Origin: Hymenobacter polaris
GTDB lineage: Bacteria; Bacteroidota; Bacteroidia; Cytophagales; Hymenobacteraceae
Assembly: GCF_012927305.1 (NCBI RefSeq)
Contig: NZ_JABBGH010000001.1
Location: forward strand, 1,798,001-1,862,000
Direction: 5' to 3'
DNA: 64,000 bases
Under the pieces are notes generated by a model, which worked only from the letters and a program-made list of their open reading frames with translations, searched no databases and had not been told where the DNA came from. Positions 48,697 through 57,429 of the stretch are shown piece by piece (positions within the stretch are counted from its first letter, which is position 1; every line of letters starts with the position of its first letter). The position numbers and the translations under genes are program-made.

Positions 48697-51042
48697 TCAG
48701 GCGCTCTCGTCTACTACGGTGGCGGCGATGTCGGCTTCCTGCTCCACTTCGGCTTCCATAATGGGCTCGCCCTGGCCGAAGGAATCGGCGTCGTCTTCCA
48801 CGGGCAGCAGGGCGCTGGTGGCGGCAGCAGCGGCTTCGGCCTCGCGCAGGCGGGCGGCGTGCTGGGCGTGCAGCAGGGCCAGCAAGCCTTCGGGCGTGGC
48901 CTGGGCCAGGGCGACTTCGTCGGGGCGACGGTAAAAATCGCGGTGGATGTTTACGGCCGCTTCGCCGGCCGCGGGCTGCTGCCGAATGTAGGCGCCGTCC
49001 TCGCGCATCACGTAGCTATTCTGGTTGTCCAGCAGGTTGAGCTGCAGGATGTGGATGGCCTCGCGGCGCAATTGCGGGTTCTCAATGAGGAAGATGGCCT
49101 CGATGCGGCGGTCGAAGGAGCGCACCATCGCGTCGGCCGAGCCAGCGTAGAGCCGCGCCTCGCCCGCGTGGTGGAAGTAGAACAGGCGGGCGTGCTCCAG
49201 GTACTCGCCCACGATGCTGCGCACCTCAATATTTTCGCTAAGGCCCGCCCGGCCCGGCCGCAGGCAGCAAATGCCGCGCACGATGAAGCGGATGGGCACG
49301 CCGGCCTTGCTGGCCTTGTAAAACTCGTCGATTAACTCCCGGTCTTCCAACGAGTTCATCTTCATCACGATGCCGCTAGGCAGGCCTTTCTTGGCGTTTT
49401 TGGCTTCCTCGCGCACCAGGTGAATAAGTTGCTGGCGCATGTCCCTAGGGGCCGTAATGAGGTACTCGTAGTCGTCGGGCTGTGAGTGGCCGGTTATGAC
49501 ATTGAAGAATTCCGACACGTCGTGGCCGTAGGTGTCGTTGGTCGTCAGCAGGCTCAGGTCGGTATAGAGGCGAGAAGTCTGCTCATTGTAGTTGCCCGAG
49601 CCGATGTGCACGTAGCGCGTTACCTTCTCGCCTTCCTTGCGAATAATCATCAGCATCTTGGTGTGGGTCTTGTACTTACCCACACCGTAGATGACGAAGC
49701 AGCCGGCTTTTTCGAGCCGGGCGCCCTCCCGGATGTTGCGCTCCTCGTCAAAGCGGGCCTTCACTTCGAATAGCACCGACACGTGCTTGCCGTTTTCGGC
49801 CGCCTTGAGCAGGGCAGCCGTCACGCGCGAGTCTTCGGCCAGGCGGTAGATGGTTTGCTTAATGCCTAGCACCTGGGGGTCTTCGGCGGCGCGCTCCAGC
49901 AGGCGCACCACCGGCTCGATGCTGTTGTAGGGATGGTGCAGCAGCACGTCGTGGTGCTTGAGGTATTCGAAGAGGTTGTCGTCGGCGCCCTCGGGCAGGC
50001 TTACCGGCAGCACGGCGGCGGGCTGCTTAGCCCCCTTGCCCTTAAAGCTGGGGTAGCGCAGTATCTGGTTGAGCCCGCGCAAATCGAGCAGTCCCGGAAT
50101 GACGAAGATGTTGCCGTTGTCGATGTTCCAACGCTCGCGCAGAATGTTCATCAGGTAGGTCGAGGCGTCGGGCTCGACCTCTACGCGCACCACGCGGCCG
50201 CGCTTGCGCGTCTTCAGGCCCGCCTGAATCTCCTTGATGAAATTGGTATCAATGTCTTCTGATTCTTCCAGCGTGAAGTCGCCGTTGCGGGTAATGCGCA
50301 GCAAATCGGCCGACACGATGTCCACGTTGCGGAATAGCTTGGGCAGGTTGGCGCGCACAATCTCCTCGATGGGCACGAACACCACGCGGTCCTTGCGGGT
50401 AATCTCGAAGAAGCGCGTCAGGTTTTGCGGAATCTGCACGAACGTGAGGCGCTCCTGACCCTTGTCCATGTCGGGCACTTGCACCAGGGGCGTCGCCACG
50501 CCGCCCGGCTCGCTCTGCGGAATGCCGCGCGTGACCACCCCGAAGGTGAGCACCTGGTTCATGATGAGCGGGAAGCCGTGGTACGAGTCGTAGACCATGG
50601 GCGTGAGCAGCGGAAACACCGTATTTTTGAAGTAGCCCTCCACCTTTTTCAGCTCCACCTCCGTTAGTTCTTCCATGCGCCGGATGCTGAAGCCTTGCTT
50701 CTCGAACTGCGGCTTGAGGTCATTTAAATACGTCAGCGACTGGTCGTTGACGAAGCGGTGGGCGAAGTCGAGCAGCTTGCGCCGGAAGGGCAGCTCGCGC
50801 AAACCCGAGTAGTCGATACGCTCCTTGCCGTAGTCGAGGTAGTTGTAGAGCGAGCCGACGCGAATCATGAAAAACTCGTCGAGGTTGGACGAGGTAATGC
50901 TCAGAAAACGCAGCTTATCGAATAGCGAGCGGCCGGGGTCGCGGGCCTGGTCGAGCACCCGGTAGTTGAAGCGCAGCCAGCTCAGGTCGCGGCTGATATA
51001 CTTGCTTTTGCGGATAAGGTCGGCAGATTTGAATAACTTCAT
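48697..51042 (-). CDS. ppk1: Polyphosphate kinase 1
   Basis: A 781-residue PPK1, which makes polyphosphate from ATP through a phospho-histidine intermediate. The start at 51042 (MKLFKSADLIRKSKYISRDLSW) is chosen because the in-frame extension to 51126 runs through a repeat element. The N-domain LSWLRFNYRVLDQA, the FSITSSNLDEFFMIRVG region, HHPYNSIEPVVRLL near 371 and YVHIGSGNYNEQTSRLYTD with the probable phosphorylated His near 480 are present, as are the two C-terminal phospholipase-D-like domains. An extra ~85-residue acidic Ala/Glu/Asp-rich tail extends past the usual end. A hairpin terminator follows. Confidence 0.95.
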   Translation of the reverse strand: MKLFKSADLIRKSKYISRDLSWLRFNYRVLDQARDPGRSLFDKLRFLSITSSNLDEFFMIRVGSLYNYLDYGKERIDYSGLRELPFRRKLLDFAHRFVNDQSLTYLNDLKPQFEKQGFSIRRMEELTEVELKKVEGYFKNTVFPLLTPMVYDSYHGFPLIMNQVLTFGVVTRGIPQSEPGGVATPLVQVPDMDKGQERLTFVQIPQNLTRFFEITRKDRVVFVPIEEIVRANLPKLFRNVDIVSADLLRITRNGDFTLEESEDIDTNFIKEIQAGLKTRKRGRVVRVEVEPDASTYLMNILRERWNIDNGNIFVIPGLLDLRGLNQILRYPSFKGKGAKQPAAVLPVSLPEGADDNLFEYLKHHDVLLHHPYNSIEPVVRLLERAAEDPQVLGIKQTIYRLAEDSRVTAALLKAAENGKHVSVLFEVKARFDEERNIREGARLEKAGCFVIYGVGKYKTHTKMLMIIRKEGEKVTRYVHIGSGNYNEQTSRLYTDLSLLTTNDTYGHDVSEFFNVITGHSQPDDYEYLITAPRDMRQQLIHLVREEAKNAKKGLPSGIVMKMNSLEDRELIDEFYKASKAGVPIRFIVRGICCLRPGRAGLSENIEVRSIVGEYLEHARLFYFHHAGEARLYAGSADAMVRSFDRRIEAIFLIENPQLRREAIHILQLNLLDNQNSYVMREDGAYIRQQPAAGEAAVNIHRDFYRRPDEVALAQATPEGLLALLHAQHAARLREAEAAAAATSALLPVEDDADSFGQGEPIMEAEVEQEADIAATVVDESA

Positions 51043-51110
51043 AAACCGCAGATTTAACGGATTTAACGGATTGCGCAGATACGCCCGCTGCGCGGGCTGG
51101 CTGCGCAGGC
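51043..51110. repeat. Single copy of the AACCGCAGATTTAACGG repeat family upstream of ppk1
   Basis: AACCGCAGATTTAACGGATT, a second TTAACGGATT, then GCAGATACGCCCGCTGCGC, matching the left end of the element at 20142. It lies directly before the ppk1 start, so it forms the 5' untranslated region or contains the promoter. Confidence 0.82.
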
Positions 51111-51159
51111 AGCGCCTTCCCTGCAAAATAACGCCTAGGGGCTCCCAATCTGTTAGAGG

Positions 51160-52035
51160 CTAGCGGAAATACTGTGCGTACTGGGCTGGCAGGGCGGCTA
51201 AGGGGCGAATTTGGATGTCCTTGTAGAAAACCTCGGCGGCTTCGCTTTGCAGCTGAATTTTACCGTGGGTAAGGGGCTGGCGCTGGCCGTCCTTCAGGTA
51301 GCCCGAGTTACTGAGGGCCAGCACCACGTGGCCGTTTACCAGGTGCACACTCTGGCCGTTCACGTTCAGCAACTCCAACTCCGTCCAGCCATCGGCGGCG
51401 GGCAGGTAGCTGGCGGCGGCCTGGCACCAGTAGGGGCCGCCGTTGCCCATGCCCACCGGCGCGGCCCTAGGGGTGTAGCGCAAAGTATCTTGGTGGCGGG
51501 CGGCCCGGATGTCGGCCACCGAGCTGGCAATGCACCAGTAGTCGCCCATGGCGTTGCCCTTCTCCACTTCCGACACCTGAAACTCCTGGGCCAGCATCCA
51601 GGAGTGCCAGTAATCGACGCCGGCCTCGCCCTGGCTGTTGTAGAGCACGCCGCTGTCGCGAGGCTCTTGCAGGCGGGGCTCCCATTTCTTGGTGCCCCAT
51701 TTCACTTTCAACTTCAGGTCGTAGTTGGCATAGTCCTGCTTGGTAAACACGCAGCCGTAGACCTCGCCGCTGATGCGCAGCACCGGCGTGCCCTGCTGCA
51801 TAGTGACCGAAAACACGTTGGCCTCGTTTTTATCGTAGCCGATGGGCGGCACCGGTTGGCCCTGCGCATCGGTCGGCACCTGGCCCTTATAGCCGGGCTG
51901 GTGGCGGTAGCTCTGGTAAACTCGCCACTTACTCAGGTTCTGGTCCAGCAAGTTCGTCCAGCCCGGCGCGGGCTTCGAGGCAGTACTAGCAGCGAGCAGC
52001 GGTACGCTGAGCAGTAGGGCAAACGCGTTTTTCAT
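51160..52035 (-). CDS. DUF1080 (3-keto-disaccharide hydrolase-like) secreted protein
   Basis: A 291-residue exported protein: N-terminal signal peptide (FALLLSVPLLAAS), then a concanavalin-like lectin/glucanase fold of the DUF1080 family, with GWTNLLDQNLSKWRVY at the start, YDLKLKVKWGTKKWEPR, DSGVLYNSQGE and WTELELLNVNGQSVHLVNGH. Family members include 3-keto-disaccharide hydrolases acting on sugars or polysaccharides in the periplasm. No partner oxidoreductase is adjacent. A -7 element lies 41 bp upstream. Confidence 0.88.
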   Translation of the reverse strand: MKNAFALLLSVPLLAASTASKPAPGWTNLLDQNLSKWRVYQSYRHQPGYKGQVPTDAQGQPVPPIGYDKNEANVFSVTMQQGTPVLRISGEVYGCVFTKQDYANYDLKLKVKWGTKKWEPRLQEPRDSGVLYNSQGEAGVDYWHSWMLAQEFQVSEVEKGNAMGDYWCIASSVADIRAARHQDTLRYTPRAAPVGMGNGGPYWCQAAASYLPAADGWTELELLNVNGQSVHLVNGHVVLALSNSGYLKDGQRQPLTHGKIQLQSEAAEVFYKDIQIRPLAALPAQYAQYFR

Positions 52036-52075
52036 GGCGGGGGCTAGGGTAGCGGGGGCGGGAAAGAGAACCTCA

Positions 52076-52083
52076 CAAAGCTA
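52076..52083 (-). promoter_or_regulatory. -7 element TAGCTTTG upstream of the DUF1080 gene
   Basis: Exact TAnnTTTG match on the minus strand, 41 bp before the start at 52035, in the short gap to the Uma2 gene. Confidence 0.5.
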
Positions 52084-52097
52084 CCGCCCAACAGCGC

Positions 52098-52709
52098 CTA
52101 CGGCACGTGCTCAAACACGTCGGCCCACTGCAGCTGCAGCTCGGGCAGCGTGCGGCTCGGAATGAGGCCGGGCTCGTAGAAGTCGCCCAGGGGCTGGTAC
52201 TGCTCGTTTTCCAGCACGTACACCGCCACCGTTTGCTCGCCCGGAAACACAATCCAGTACTCGCCCACCCCGTTTTCGGCGTAGAGGTCGAACTTGGTGT
52301 GCGTGTCGTGGGTGGCCGTGCCGGGCGACACAATTTCGATAATCCAGTCGGGGGCGCCTAGGCAGCCGCGCTGGTCAATCTTGGCCGGGTCGCAAATCAC
52401 GCACAGGTCGGGCTGCACCACCGTTTTTATTTGGTCGTCGCCATTGCCCGTACTGCGCAGCAGGCGCACGTCGAAGGGCGCGGCAAATACGCGGCACTGC
52501 TTACGCCTTAAATAGCTGTGCAACAAGCCTGAAAGGTTCATGGAGCACTGCTGATGCCTGGAAGTCGGAGCCGACATTTTGCGCAGCATCTTACCCCGAA
52601 TCAGCTCAACCAGCTCGCCAAACTTCCAGCCTAAGTAGTCGGCGTAAGTGTAGTGCTCGTTGGGGTCGAGCTGCGAAATGTTGGTGATGGGAGCCAGCGT
52701 AGGAGTCAT
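52098..52709 (-). CDS. Uma2 family (DUF820, PD-(D/E)XK fold) protein
   Basis: A 203-residue Uma2 protein with the usual layout: HYTYADYLGWK near the N-terminus, AAPFDVRLL, VQPDLCVICDPAKID, then APDWIIEIVSPGTATHDTHTKFDLYAENGVGEYWIV, which carries the PD-(D/E)XK-like active-site residues (PD, E-I-V, K). These proteins are found in many copies in cyanobacteria and some Bacteroidota; their natural role is unknown, though the fold is that of endonucleases. Confidence 0.9.
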   Translation of the reverse strand: MTPTLAPITNISQLDPNEHYTYADYLGWKFGELVELIRGKMLRKMSAPTSRHQQCSMNLSGLLHSYLRRKQCRVFAAPFDVRLLRSTGNGDDQIKTVVQPDLCVICDPAKIDQRGCLGAPDWIIEIVSPGTATHDTHTKFDLYAENGVGEYWIVFPGEQTVAVYVLENEQYQPLGDFYEPGLIPSRTLPELQLQWADVFEHVP

Positions 52710-52735
52710 ATCAGCAAGTTACGCCCTAGGGCGGC

Positions 52736-54421
52736 TTACTCGCGCCGGGGGCGCTGGGGCAGCGTAAGCAGCAGCACGAGCAGCGCTGTGGCCCCTAGGG
52801 CATACCAGGTGACGACGGGCAGCCCGCGGTAGTAGGGCATGGCCGGTGGGTAGTGCCCCAGCAGACTAAGGCCGGCAAACAGCAGCGTGCCCACGGTGAG
52901 CAAGGCCAGCACGGTGCGGCTCACCAGTTGGTCGGCCTTGCGCAGCAGGCTGGCGTAGCCGCTCAGCTCCACCTTCAGGCGCAGTTCGCCCTTGCTGGCT
53001 TTGCGCATTATCTGGCGCAGGTCGGCGGGCAGGGTTTGCAGCAAAGCCAGCAGCTGGGTGCCGGTGTACTCGGCCTCGCTCAGGATGTTTTCGGGCGAGT
53101 ACTGCTCGCGCAGGATTTTGGCGCCGTAGGGCCGCACAAACTCGAAGGTGTTGAAGCGCGGGTGCAGCACCCGGCCGATGCCTTCCAGAATAACCAACGC
53201 CCGCAAGATGAGGAAGATGGCGCCCGGCACCTGTAGCTTGTACTTGTAGATGATGCCCTGCAGGGCGTCGGCCAGGTCGCTCATGCGCATGTCCTGCACA
53301 TCGAGCACGGCGAAGTCCTCAATGAGCAAGCTTAGGTCGTTCTCAAAGGCGCGCATGTCGGGGATGTCGCTGCTCAAAGCCAGGCGGCGGAAGCTCACGG
53401 CCATGCTGCGCGCATCTTGCCGGGCCATGCCGATGAAGACGCCCGCAAAGGCGTACTTCTGCTGCTTGGTGAGCTTGCCCACCATGCCGAAGTCAATGAG
53501 CACCAGCGTGCCATCGGGGCGCACCAGCACGTTGCCGGGGTGCGGGTCGGCGTGAAAGAAGCCGAACTCGAAAATCTGGGTCAGGTACACGTCCATGCCA
53601 GTTTCGGCAATGGTTTCGGGGCGCAGGCCCCAGGCCAGCAGCTGCGCGGTATCGGTTATCTTGCAACCCGCTACAAACTCGATTACCAGCACTTTGGCCG
53701 TGCTTAGCTCGCGGTAGGGCTTCGGAATGTAGAAGCTGGTGTAGGACTCGTAGAGCTGGCGCAGCTGCTCCATGGCGCGGGCCTCCTGGGTATAATCCAG
53801 TTCCTTGGTCATGCTGCGCTCGAAGGCGTCAATCACGTCCTGGGGGTTGGCCAGGCCCTGGTTGCGCAGGAAGTTGCCCGTCAGGCGCACCAGCTCGTGC
53901 AGCAGGCGCAGGTCGCTTTCCACCTTCTCGCGCACGCCGGGGCGCTGCACTTTTACTACCACTTCCTCGCCCGAGTGCAGCCGCGCCCGGTGCACCTGCC
54001 CAATGCTGGCCGAGCCGAGGGGCACGTCGTCGAACTCGCGGAAAACTGCCCCTAGGGGCCGGCCCAGCTCGGCTTCCACAATCTGGCGGGCCTCGGCGGT
54101 GGCGAAGGGCGGCACGTTGCTTTGCAGCTTCTCCAGCTCGTCGATGAGGGCCTCGGGCAGCAAGTCGGCGCGGTTGCTCAGGGCCTGGGCCAGCTTGATG
54201 AACGTGGGCCCTAGCTCCTCGATTATCAGGCGGATGCGCTCCCAGCGCGTGGTTTCGAACACGGGGCGCTCGTCGTCCTGCCGCCAGCGCAGGCGGCGCT
54301 TCTGGCCCACCAGGCGGCGCAGGGGCGTGGTCGTCACCACATCCTCGAAGCCGTAGCGCAGCAGCACCTCGGCCACTTGGCGCAAGCGGGCAAGGTTGGA
54401 GATGGTATTCTTAAAAAGCAC
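52736..54421 (-). CDS. ABC1/UbiB-family atypical protein kinase-like protein
   Basis: A 561-residue AarF/UbiB/ABC1 protein. The kinase-like core has ELGPTFIKLAQALSNRADLLP (KxGQ-like region), EVVVKVQRPGVREKVESDL (nucleotide-binding Lys), LDYTQEARAMEQL, HADPHPGNVLVRPDGTLVLIDFGMVG (catalytic loop and metal-binding DFG). Two membrane helices lie at the C-terminus (~500-555). Family members support ubiquinone or other isoprenoid-lipid metabolism by ATPase activity; no quinone genes are adjacent here. The Uma2 gene follows 26 bp downstream. Confidence 0.92.
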   Translation of the reverse strand: MLFKNTISNLARLRQVAEVLLRYGFEDVVTTTPLRRLVGQKRRLRWRQDDERPVFETTRWERIRLIIEELGPTFIKLAQALSNRADLLPEALIDELEKLQSNVPPFATAEARQIVEAELGRPLGAVFREFDDVPLGSASIGQVHRARLHSGEEVVVKVQRPGVREKVESDLRLLHELVRLTGNFLRNQGLANPQDVIDAFERSMTKELDYTQEARAMEQLRQLYESYTSFYIPKPYRELSTAKVLVIEFVAGCKITDTAQLLAWGLRPETIAETGMDVYLTQIFEFGFFHADPHPGNVLVRPDGTLVLIDFGMVGKLTKQQKYAFAGVFIGMARQDARSMAVSFRRLALSSDIPDMRAFENDLSLLIEDFAVLDVQDMRMSDLADALQGIIYKYKLQVPGAIFLILRALVILEGIGRVLHPRFNTFEFVRPYGAKILREQYSPENILSEAEYTGTQLLALLQTLPADLRQIMRKASKGELRLKVELSGYASLLRKADQLVSRTVLALLTVGTLLFAGLSLLGHYPPAMPYYRGLPVVTWYALGATALLVLLLTLPQRPRRE

Positions 54422-54550
54422 GACGGTAGCGGATGAAACTAGGCTTACAGTTCGGCCAGCCTACGGCACCCCACGGGCGGCCAACTTGCGTATAGGGCAT
54501 AGTATTTGCCCAAAGCTACGCCGCCCTCCCCTAGCCCACCCGCCCACCCT

Positions 54551-55096
54551 ATGACGAACAGCTTACACCTGCTAATCGAGCAGCTCGACCGGGCCACCAC
54601 GCGCGCCCTGGCCACCGCCGAGGCCCTAGGGCCCCGCGCCTACGTGGCGCCAGTGCCCGGCCAGTGGGCCGCCGCCCAGGTTGTTCACCACCTGCTGACG
54701 GCCGAAAAAAGCATTACCTACGCGCTGCGCAAAGCCCTGGCCGCCGACCACGACACCTGGCGCCTCAGCACGGTGGGCACCCGCGCGCGCGCGCTGCTGC
54801 TGCGCCTGGGGCTGCGCCTGCCGGGCCTGCGGTTTAAGGTGCCGCCCACGCTGCCGCCCCCGCCCCAGCCCGAAACCATTGCGCCCCTGCCCGAGTTGCG
54901 CCAGCAGTGGGCCGGCATCCGGCGCGAGTTGGAGCAAGTGCTGCACGAGTTTCCGGGCAATAAGCTGCGCCACACCGTGTTTCGGCACCCTAGGGCCGGC
55001 TGGCTCACGCTGGACCAAACTATCACGTCGGTACTCGACCACACCCTGCACCACCAGCAGCAGCTCAACCGCATCACCAAGGCGCTGGGAAAGTGA
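54551..55096 (+). CDS. DinB-family (four-helix bundle) protein
   Basis: A 181-residue DinB/YfiT-like protein. The ATG at 54551 (MTNSLHLLIEQLDRAT) is preferred over the frame opening at 54506. Three His placed as metal ligands are visible: VVHHLLTAE near residue 55 and DHTLHHQQQLNRI near the C-terminus. A Pro/Arg-rich insertion (~75-120) separates helices. Bacterial DinB proteins include thiol-dependent S-transferases and proteins of unknown role; function open. Confidence 0.8.
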   Translation: MTNSLHLLIEQLDRATTRALATAEALGPRAYVAPVPGQWAAAQVVHHLLTAEKSITYALRKALAADHDTWRLSTVGTRARALLLRLGLRLPGLRFKVPPTLPPPPQPETIAPLPELRQQWAGIRRELEQVLHEFPGNKLRHTVFRHPRAGWLTLDQTITSVLDHTLHHQQQLNRITKALGK

Positions 55097-55098
55097 AC

Positions 55099-55220
55099 AA
55101 TGTGGAGATGTGGGAAATGTGAGAATGTGGGAAATGTAGAGATACAAAAATGGCTCTTATATTTCCTATCATTCTCACATTTCCCACATCTCTACATTCT
55201 TACCATTTCCTACATTTCTT
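55099..55220. repeat. Inverted and tandem AATGTGGGAAATG repeat between convergent genes
   Basis: Bases 55099-55127 and 55170-55198 are near-perfect complements (28 of 29). Within the arms, GTGGGAAATGT-type units recur in tandem, and further half-copies follow to ~55220. It fills the gap between the convergent DinB and thioesterase genes and overlaps the thioesterase 3' end slightly; it may act as a bidirectional terminator. Confidence 0.8.
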
Positions 55221-55623
55221 CTTCCTGCATCGCGGCGGCCAGCTCGGCGGGCGGGGCTGTGAGCTTGCGGCGGCCGAGGTCGAGCCAGGCGCCATCTACC
55301 GTGACGATGGCGGCGGGCTGCCCGTTGGCTTTGTAAATGGTGTGCTCGATGGTCCAGCGGGCACCGCCCGGCGTTTGGCTGACCACGCGGCCCTCCACCC
55401 GGATGGTTTCACCACCGTGCAGCTCCTTGAGGTACTTGGTTTCTTCGCGAAACAGGATGGGCCCTAGGCGCAGGGCGGCAAACCGGGCCACGTCGAAGCC
55501 CAGGCTGGCCAGCCAGTGCACGCGCTGGTCGGCGGCAAAGTCGGCGTAGGCCGAGTGGCGCATGTGGCCGTTGGGGTCCAGCTCGGCCCAGCGCACGGTA
55601 TAAGTTTGGGAGTGGTGCGACAT
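55210..55623 (-). CDS. Hotdog-fold acyl-CoA thioesterase (4HBT family)
   Basis: A 137-residue 4-hydroxybenzoyl-CoA-thioesterase-like protein. It opens with TYTVRWAELDPNGHMRHSAYADFAADQR, the YbgC/FadM-type motif with an Asp followed by NGHM, then the hotdog helix, GGETIRVEGRVV and WTIEHTIYKANGQPAAIVTVDGAWLD. It hydrolyses acyl-CoA thioesters; chain specificity unknown. It ends with an acidic/Met tail encoded in the repeat region at 55210. Confidence 0.87.
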   Translation of the reverse strand: MSHHSQTYTVRWAELDPNGHMRHSAYADFAADQRVHWLASLGFDVARFAALRLGPILFREETKYLKELHGGETIRVEGRVVSQTPGGARWTIEHTIYKANGQPAAIVTVDGAWLDLGRRKLTAPPAELAAAMQEEEM

Positions 55624-55774
55624 ATAGTAACTGATTAGGAGAGGTGCCTGGTGGTTGCAAAACAGCCGGCTGCGCCTTTGCTACGCCTTGCCCTCGGATA
55701 GTAGGCACACTAGCGAGGCCGGGTTGGGCTGCGCGGGGTGCTTTTGGGTTGTCGGTTGCAGCGAGTAACAGCCG

Positions 55775-56539
55775 CTACTCAATTGCTGGCTCAAAGCCGC
55801 CGGCCAGCGTGAGGCGCACCAGGTACTGCCCGCCTTCGTCGTGGCCCAGGAAATCGACTTCGTAGCCGGCCTGGCGGGCGGCGTCTTCCAGCAGCTGCCC
55901 GTCGATGAACAGCCACGGAAAAGGGTTACCGACCTGCTTTTTGTATTCAAACTGGTACTCGACTTCGCCGTAATAGTCGGCGTTCAGGTTAAGATTGAGC
56001 GCCCCGTCCTCGTCGGTAAATAGGTACTGGATGTCGGTGGAAGTGGCCAGGATTTGACCGCCGGGAGCCAGCAGCGTGCGGGCGTGGGCCAAGAGCTTGT
56101 CGAGGCCGCCCAGGGTGCCGGCCAGCCCTAGGCCATTCATTAGCAGCAAGATGGTATCGAAGGGCAGCTCTTGCGCAGCGCGCTGGTAGTGGATGTCGTG
56201 CTGGGCCGCCTGGCGCACGCCGCGGGCCTGCATCACTTGCACAGCGCCGGCCGAGTGGTCAATGGCCTTTACGTCGGCGAAGCCGCGGCTTTGCAGCTCC
56301 AGCGAGTGGCAGCCGGCGCCGGCGCCCAGGTCGAGTACCCGGCCGCGGCACTCGTCGAGGGCCTGGCGCTCCAGCTCGGGCATAGCCAGCAGGGTGCGGA
56401 AAAAATAGGCGGCGGGCAGGGCCTCGTCGTCGGCCGCCGAGCAGTGCACGGTGAGGGCCGCCGCGTGGTGGCCGTGCTGGTAGTCGAGCAGCGCCTGGCC
56501 GAGCAAATCGGGGGCGGCAGAAGGGGCAGAATGGGGCAT
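55775..56539 (-). CDS. Class I SAM-dependent methyltransferase
   Basis: A 254-residue Rossmann-fold methyltransferase. Motif I is CRGRVLDLGAGAGCHSLELQSRGFADVKAIDHS near residue 65, followed by the motif II Asp-containing strand, and FDTILLLMNGLGLAG as motif IV/post-I. A LLAPGGQILATSTDIQYLF strand follows. Substrate unknown. It stands alone between the thioesterase and the divergent small-gene pair at 56652. Confidence 0.88.
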   Translation of the reverse strand: MPHSAPSAAPDLLGQALLDYQHGHHAAALTVHCSAADDEALPAAYFFRTLLAMPELERQALDECRGRVLDLGAGAGCHSLELQSRGFADVKAIDHSAGAVQVMQARGVRQAAQHDIHYQRAAQELPFDTILLLMNGLGLAGTLGGLDKLLAHARTLLAPGGQILATSTDIQYLFTDEDGALNLNLNADYYGEVEYQFEYKKQVGNPFPWLFIDGQLLEDAARQAGYEVDFLGHDEGGQYLVRLTLAGGFEPAIE

Positions 56540-56651
56540 AAAAACGAGCGCAAGCGAGGGCCGGCCTAGCCGCCTAGGGGGCTTTCAACGTAAAACTGCC
56601 ACTCGCCGCCGGCAAAGGTGCGGCGGCTTTGTGCATCTTTTGCTTCGCCCC

Positions 56652-56813
56652 GTGGCTACTACTCTCAAGAAAGGCCAGCTGCCCACCAAAATTTGCGCCA
56701 CCTGCGGCCTCCCGTTCGAGTACCGCAAGAAGTGGCGCAACAACTGGGAAGCCGTGAAATATTGCAGCGAGCGCTGCCAGCGCAACAAGCCCGCCACGGC
56801 CCCAGGCGCCTAG
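56652..56813 (+). CDS. DUF2256 small zinc-ribbon-like protein
   Basis: A ~53-residue protein. The GTG at 56652 (VATTLKKGQLPTK) fits the family start; an ATG at 56631 would add seven residues. The sequence KICATCGLPFEYRKKWRNNW, then VKYCSERCQRNK has the four-Cys CxxC...CxxxC pattern of DUF2256, a small metal-binding protein often next to cryptochrome/photolyase genes. None is visible here. Shortly before an uncharacterised gene on the same strand. Confidence 0.85.
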   Translation: MATTLKKGQLPTKICATCGLPFEYRKKWRNNWEAVKYCSERCQRNKPATAPGA

Positions 56814-56862
56814 GGCTTCCTCACTTTCCAACTCACCACTCACCAATTCACCATTTTGCCGA

Positions 56863-57258
56863 ATGGCCACCAACCTCGATTACCTGAACCCCAACTTGCA
56901 GCCGCTGGTGCAGAAAGTAGAAGAGTACCTAGCGGCCAAGGAAGATTTGCGCAAGCTCACGATTGCCGAGCGCAACGAGCCGCTGCACGATGCCGAGGTA
57001 AATGCTGCTGCCCAGGTCTTTGAGATGCGCCCCCCCACCGGCTCGTTCGACCAGCACGACGACGAGCTGCGCCAGCGCCACCAGAACGTGCAGGACGACC
57101 TGCAGCGCCTCAGCGCCGAGGTGCTGGCCCTACTGCCCACCCGCGACGAGTGGGTGAAGGTAAACCTAGGCTACGGCCCCAGCCGCGTGGGCGCCTGGCG
57201 CGTGCCCAACCTCCAAAACCCGCAGCAGGAAAACTACGAAATCCGCATTGTGGTGTAG
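56863..57258 (+). CDS. Uncharacterised small protein
   Basis: A 131-residue soluble protein, no recognised family. Predominantly helical and charged: LQPLVQKVEEYLAAKEDLRKL, then a middle EVNAAAQVFEMRPPTGSFDQHDDELR and a C-terminal strand-rich KVNLGYGPSRVGAW, ENYEIRIVV. It lies 49 bp after the DUF2256 gene, maybe co-transcribed, and is followed by a hairpin repeat. Confidence 0.72.
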   Translation: MATNLDYLNPNLQPLVQKVEEYLAAKEDLRKLTIAERNEPLHDAEVNAAAQVFEMRPPTGSFDQHDDELRQRHQNVQDDLQRLSAEVLALLPTRDEWVKVNLGYGPSRVGAWRVPNLQNPQQENYEIRIVV

Positions 57259-57287
57259 CCCTAGGGACCCTGAGTAAACAATTAAAA

Positions 57288-57393
57288 AGAACGTCATGCT
57301 GAGCCTGCCGAAGCATCTCTACCGGGTAACTAACTTCTAACGTTAGAGTTACTTGTGCGGAAGAGATGCTTCGGCAGGCTCAGATGACGTTCT
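57288..57393. repeat. Dispersed inverted-repeat element, long-loop subfamily
   Basis: Arms AGAACGTCATGCTGAGCCTG... and the complement ending CAGATGACGTTCT (one base shorter on the right), with a ~40-base loop that itself contains TAACTTCTAACGTTAGAGTTA, a smaller palindrome. Same subfamily as 2574-2680. Confidence 0.86.
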
Positions 57394-57429
57394 GATTTTC
57401 TGATGATTACACCCCTAGGACCCTCTCCC

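Noticed and set aside
51043..51126. Upstream extension of polyphosphate kinase
   Set aside because: It is a translation of the second repeat family and of its Arg/Asn/Leu pattern; the family N-terminus begins at 51042.
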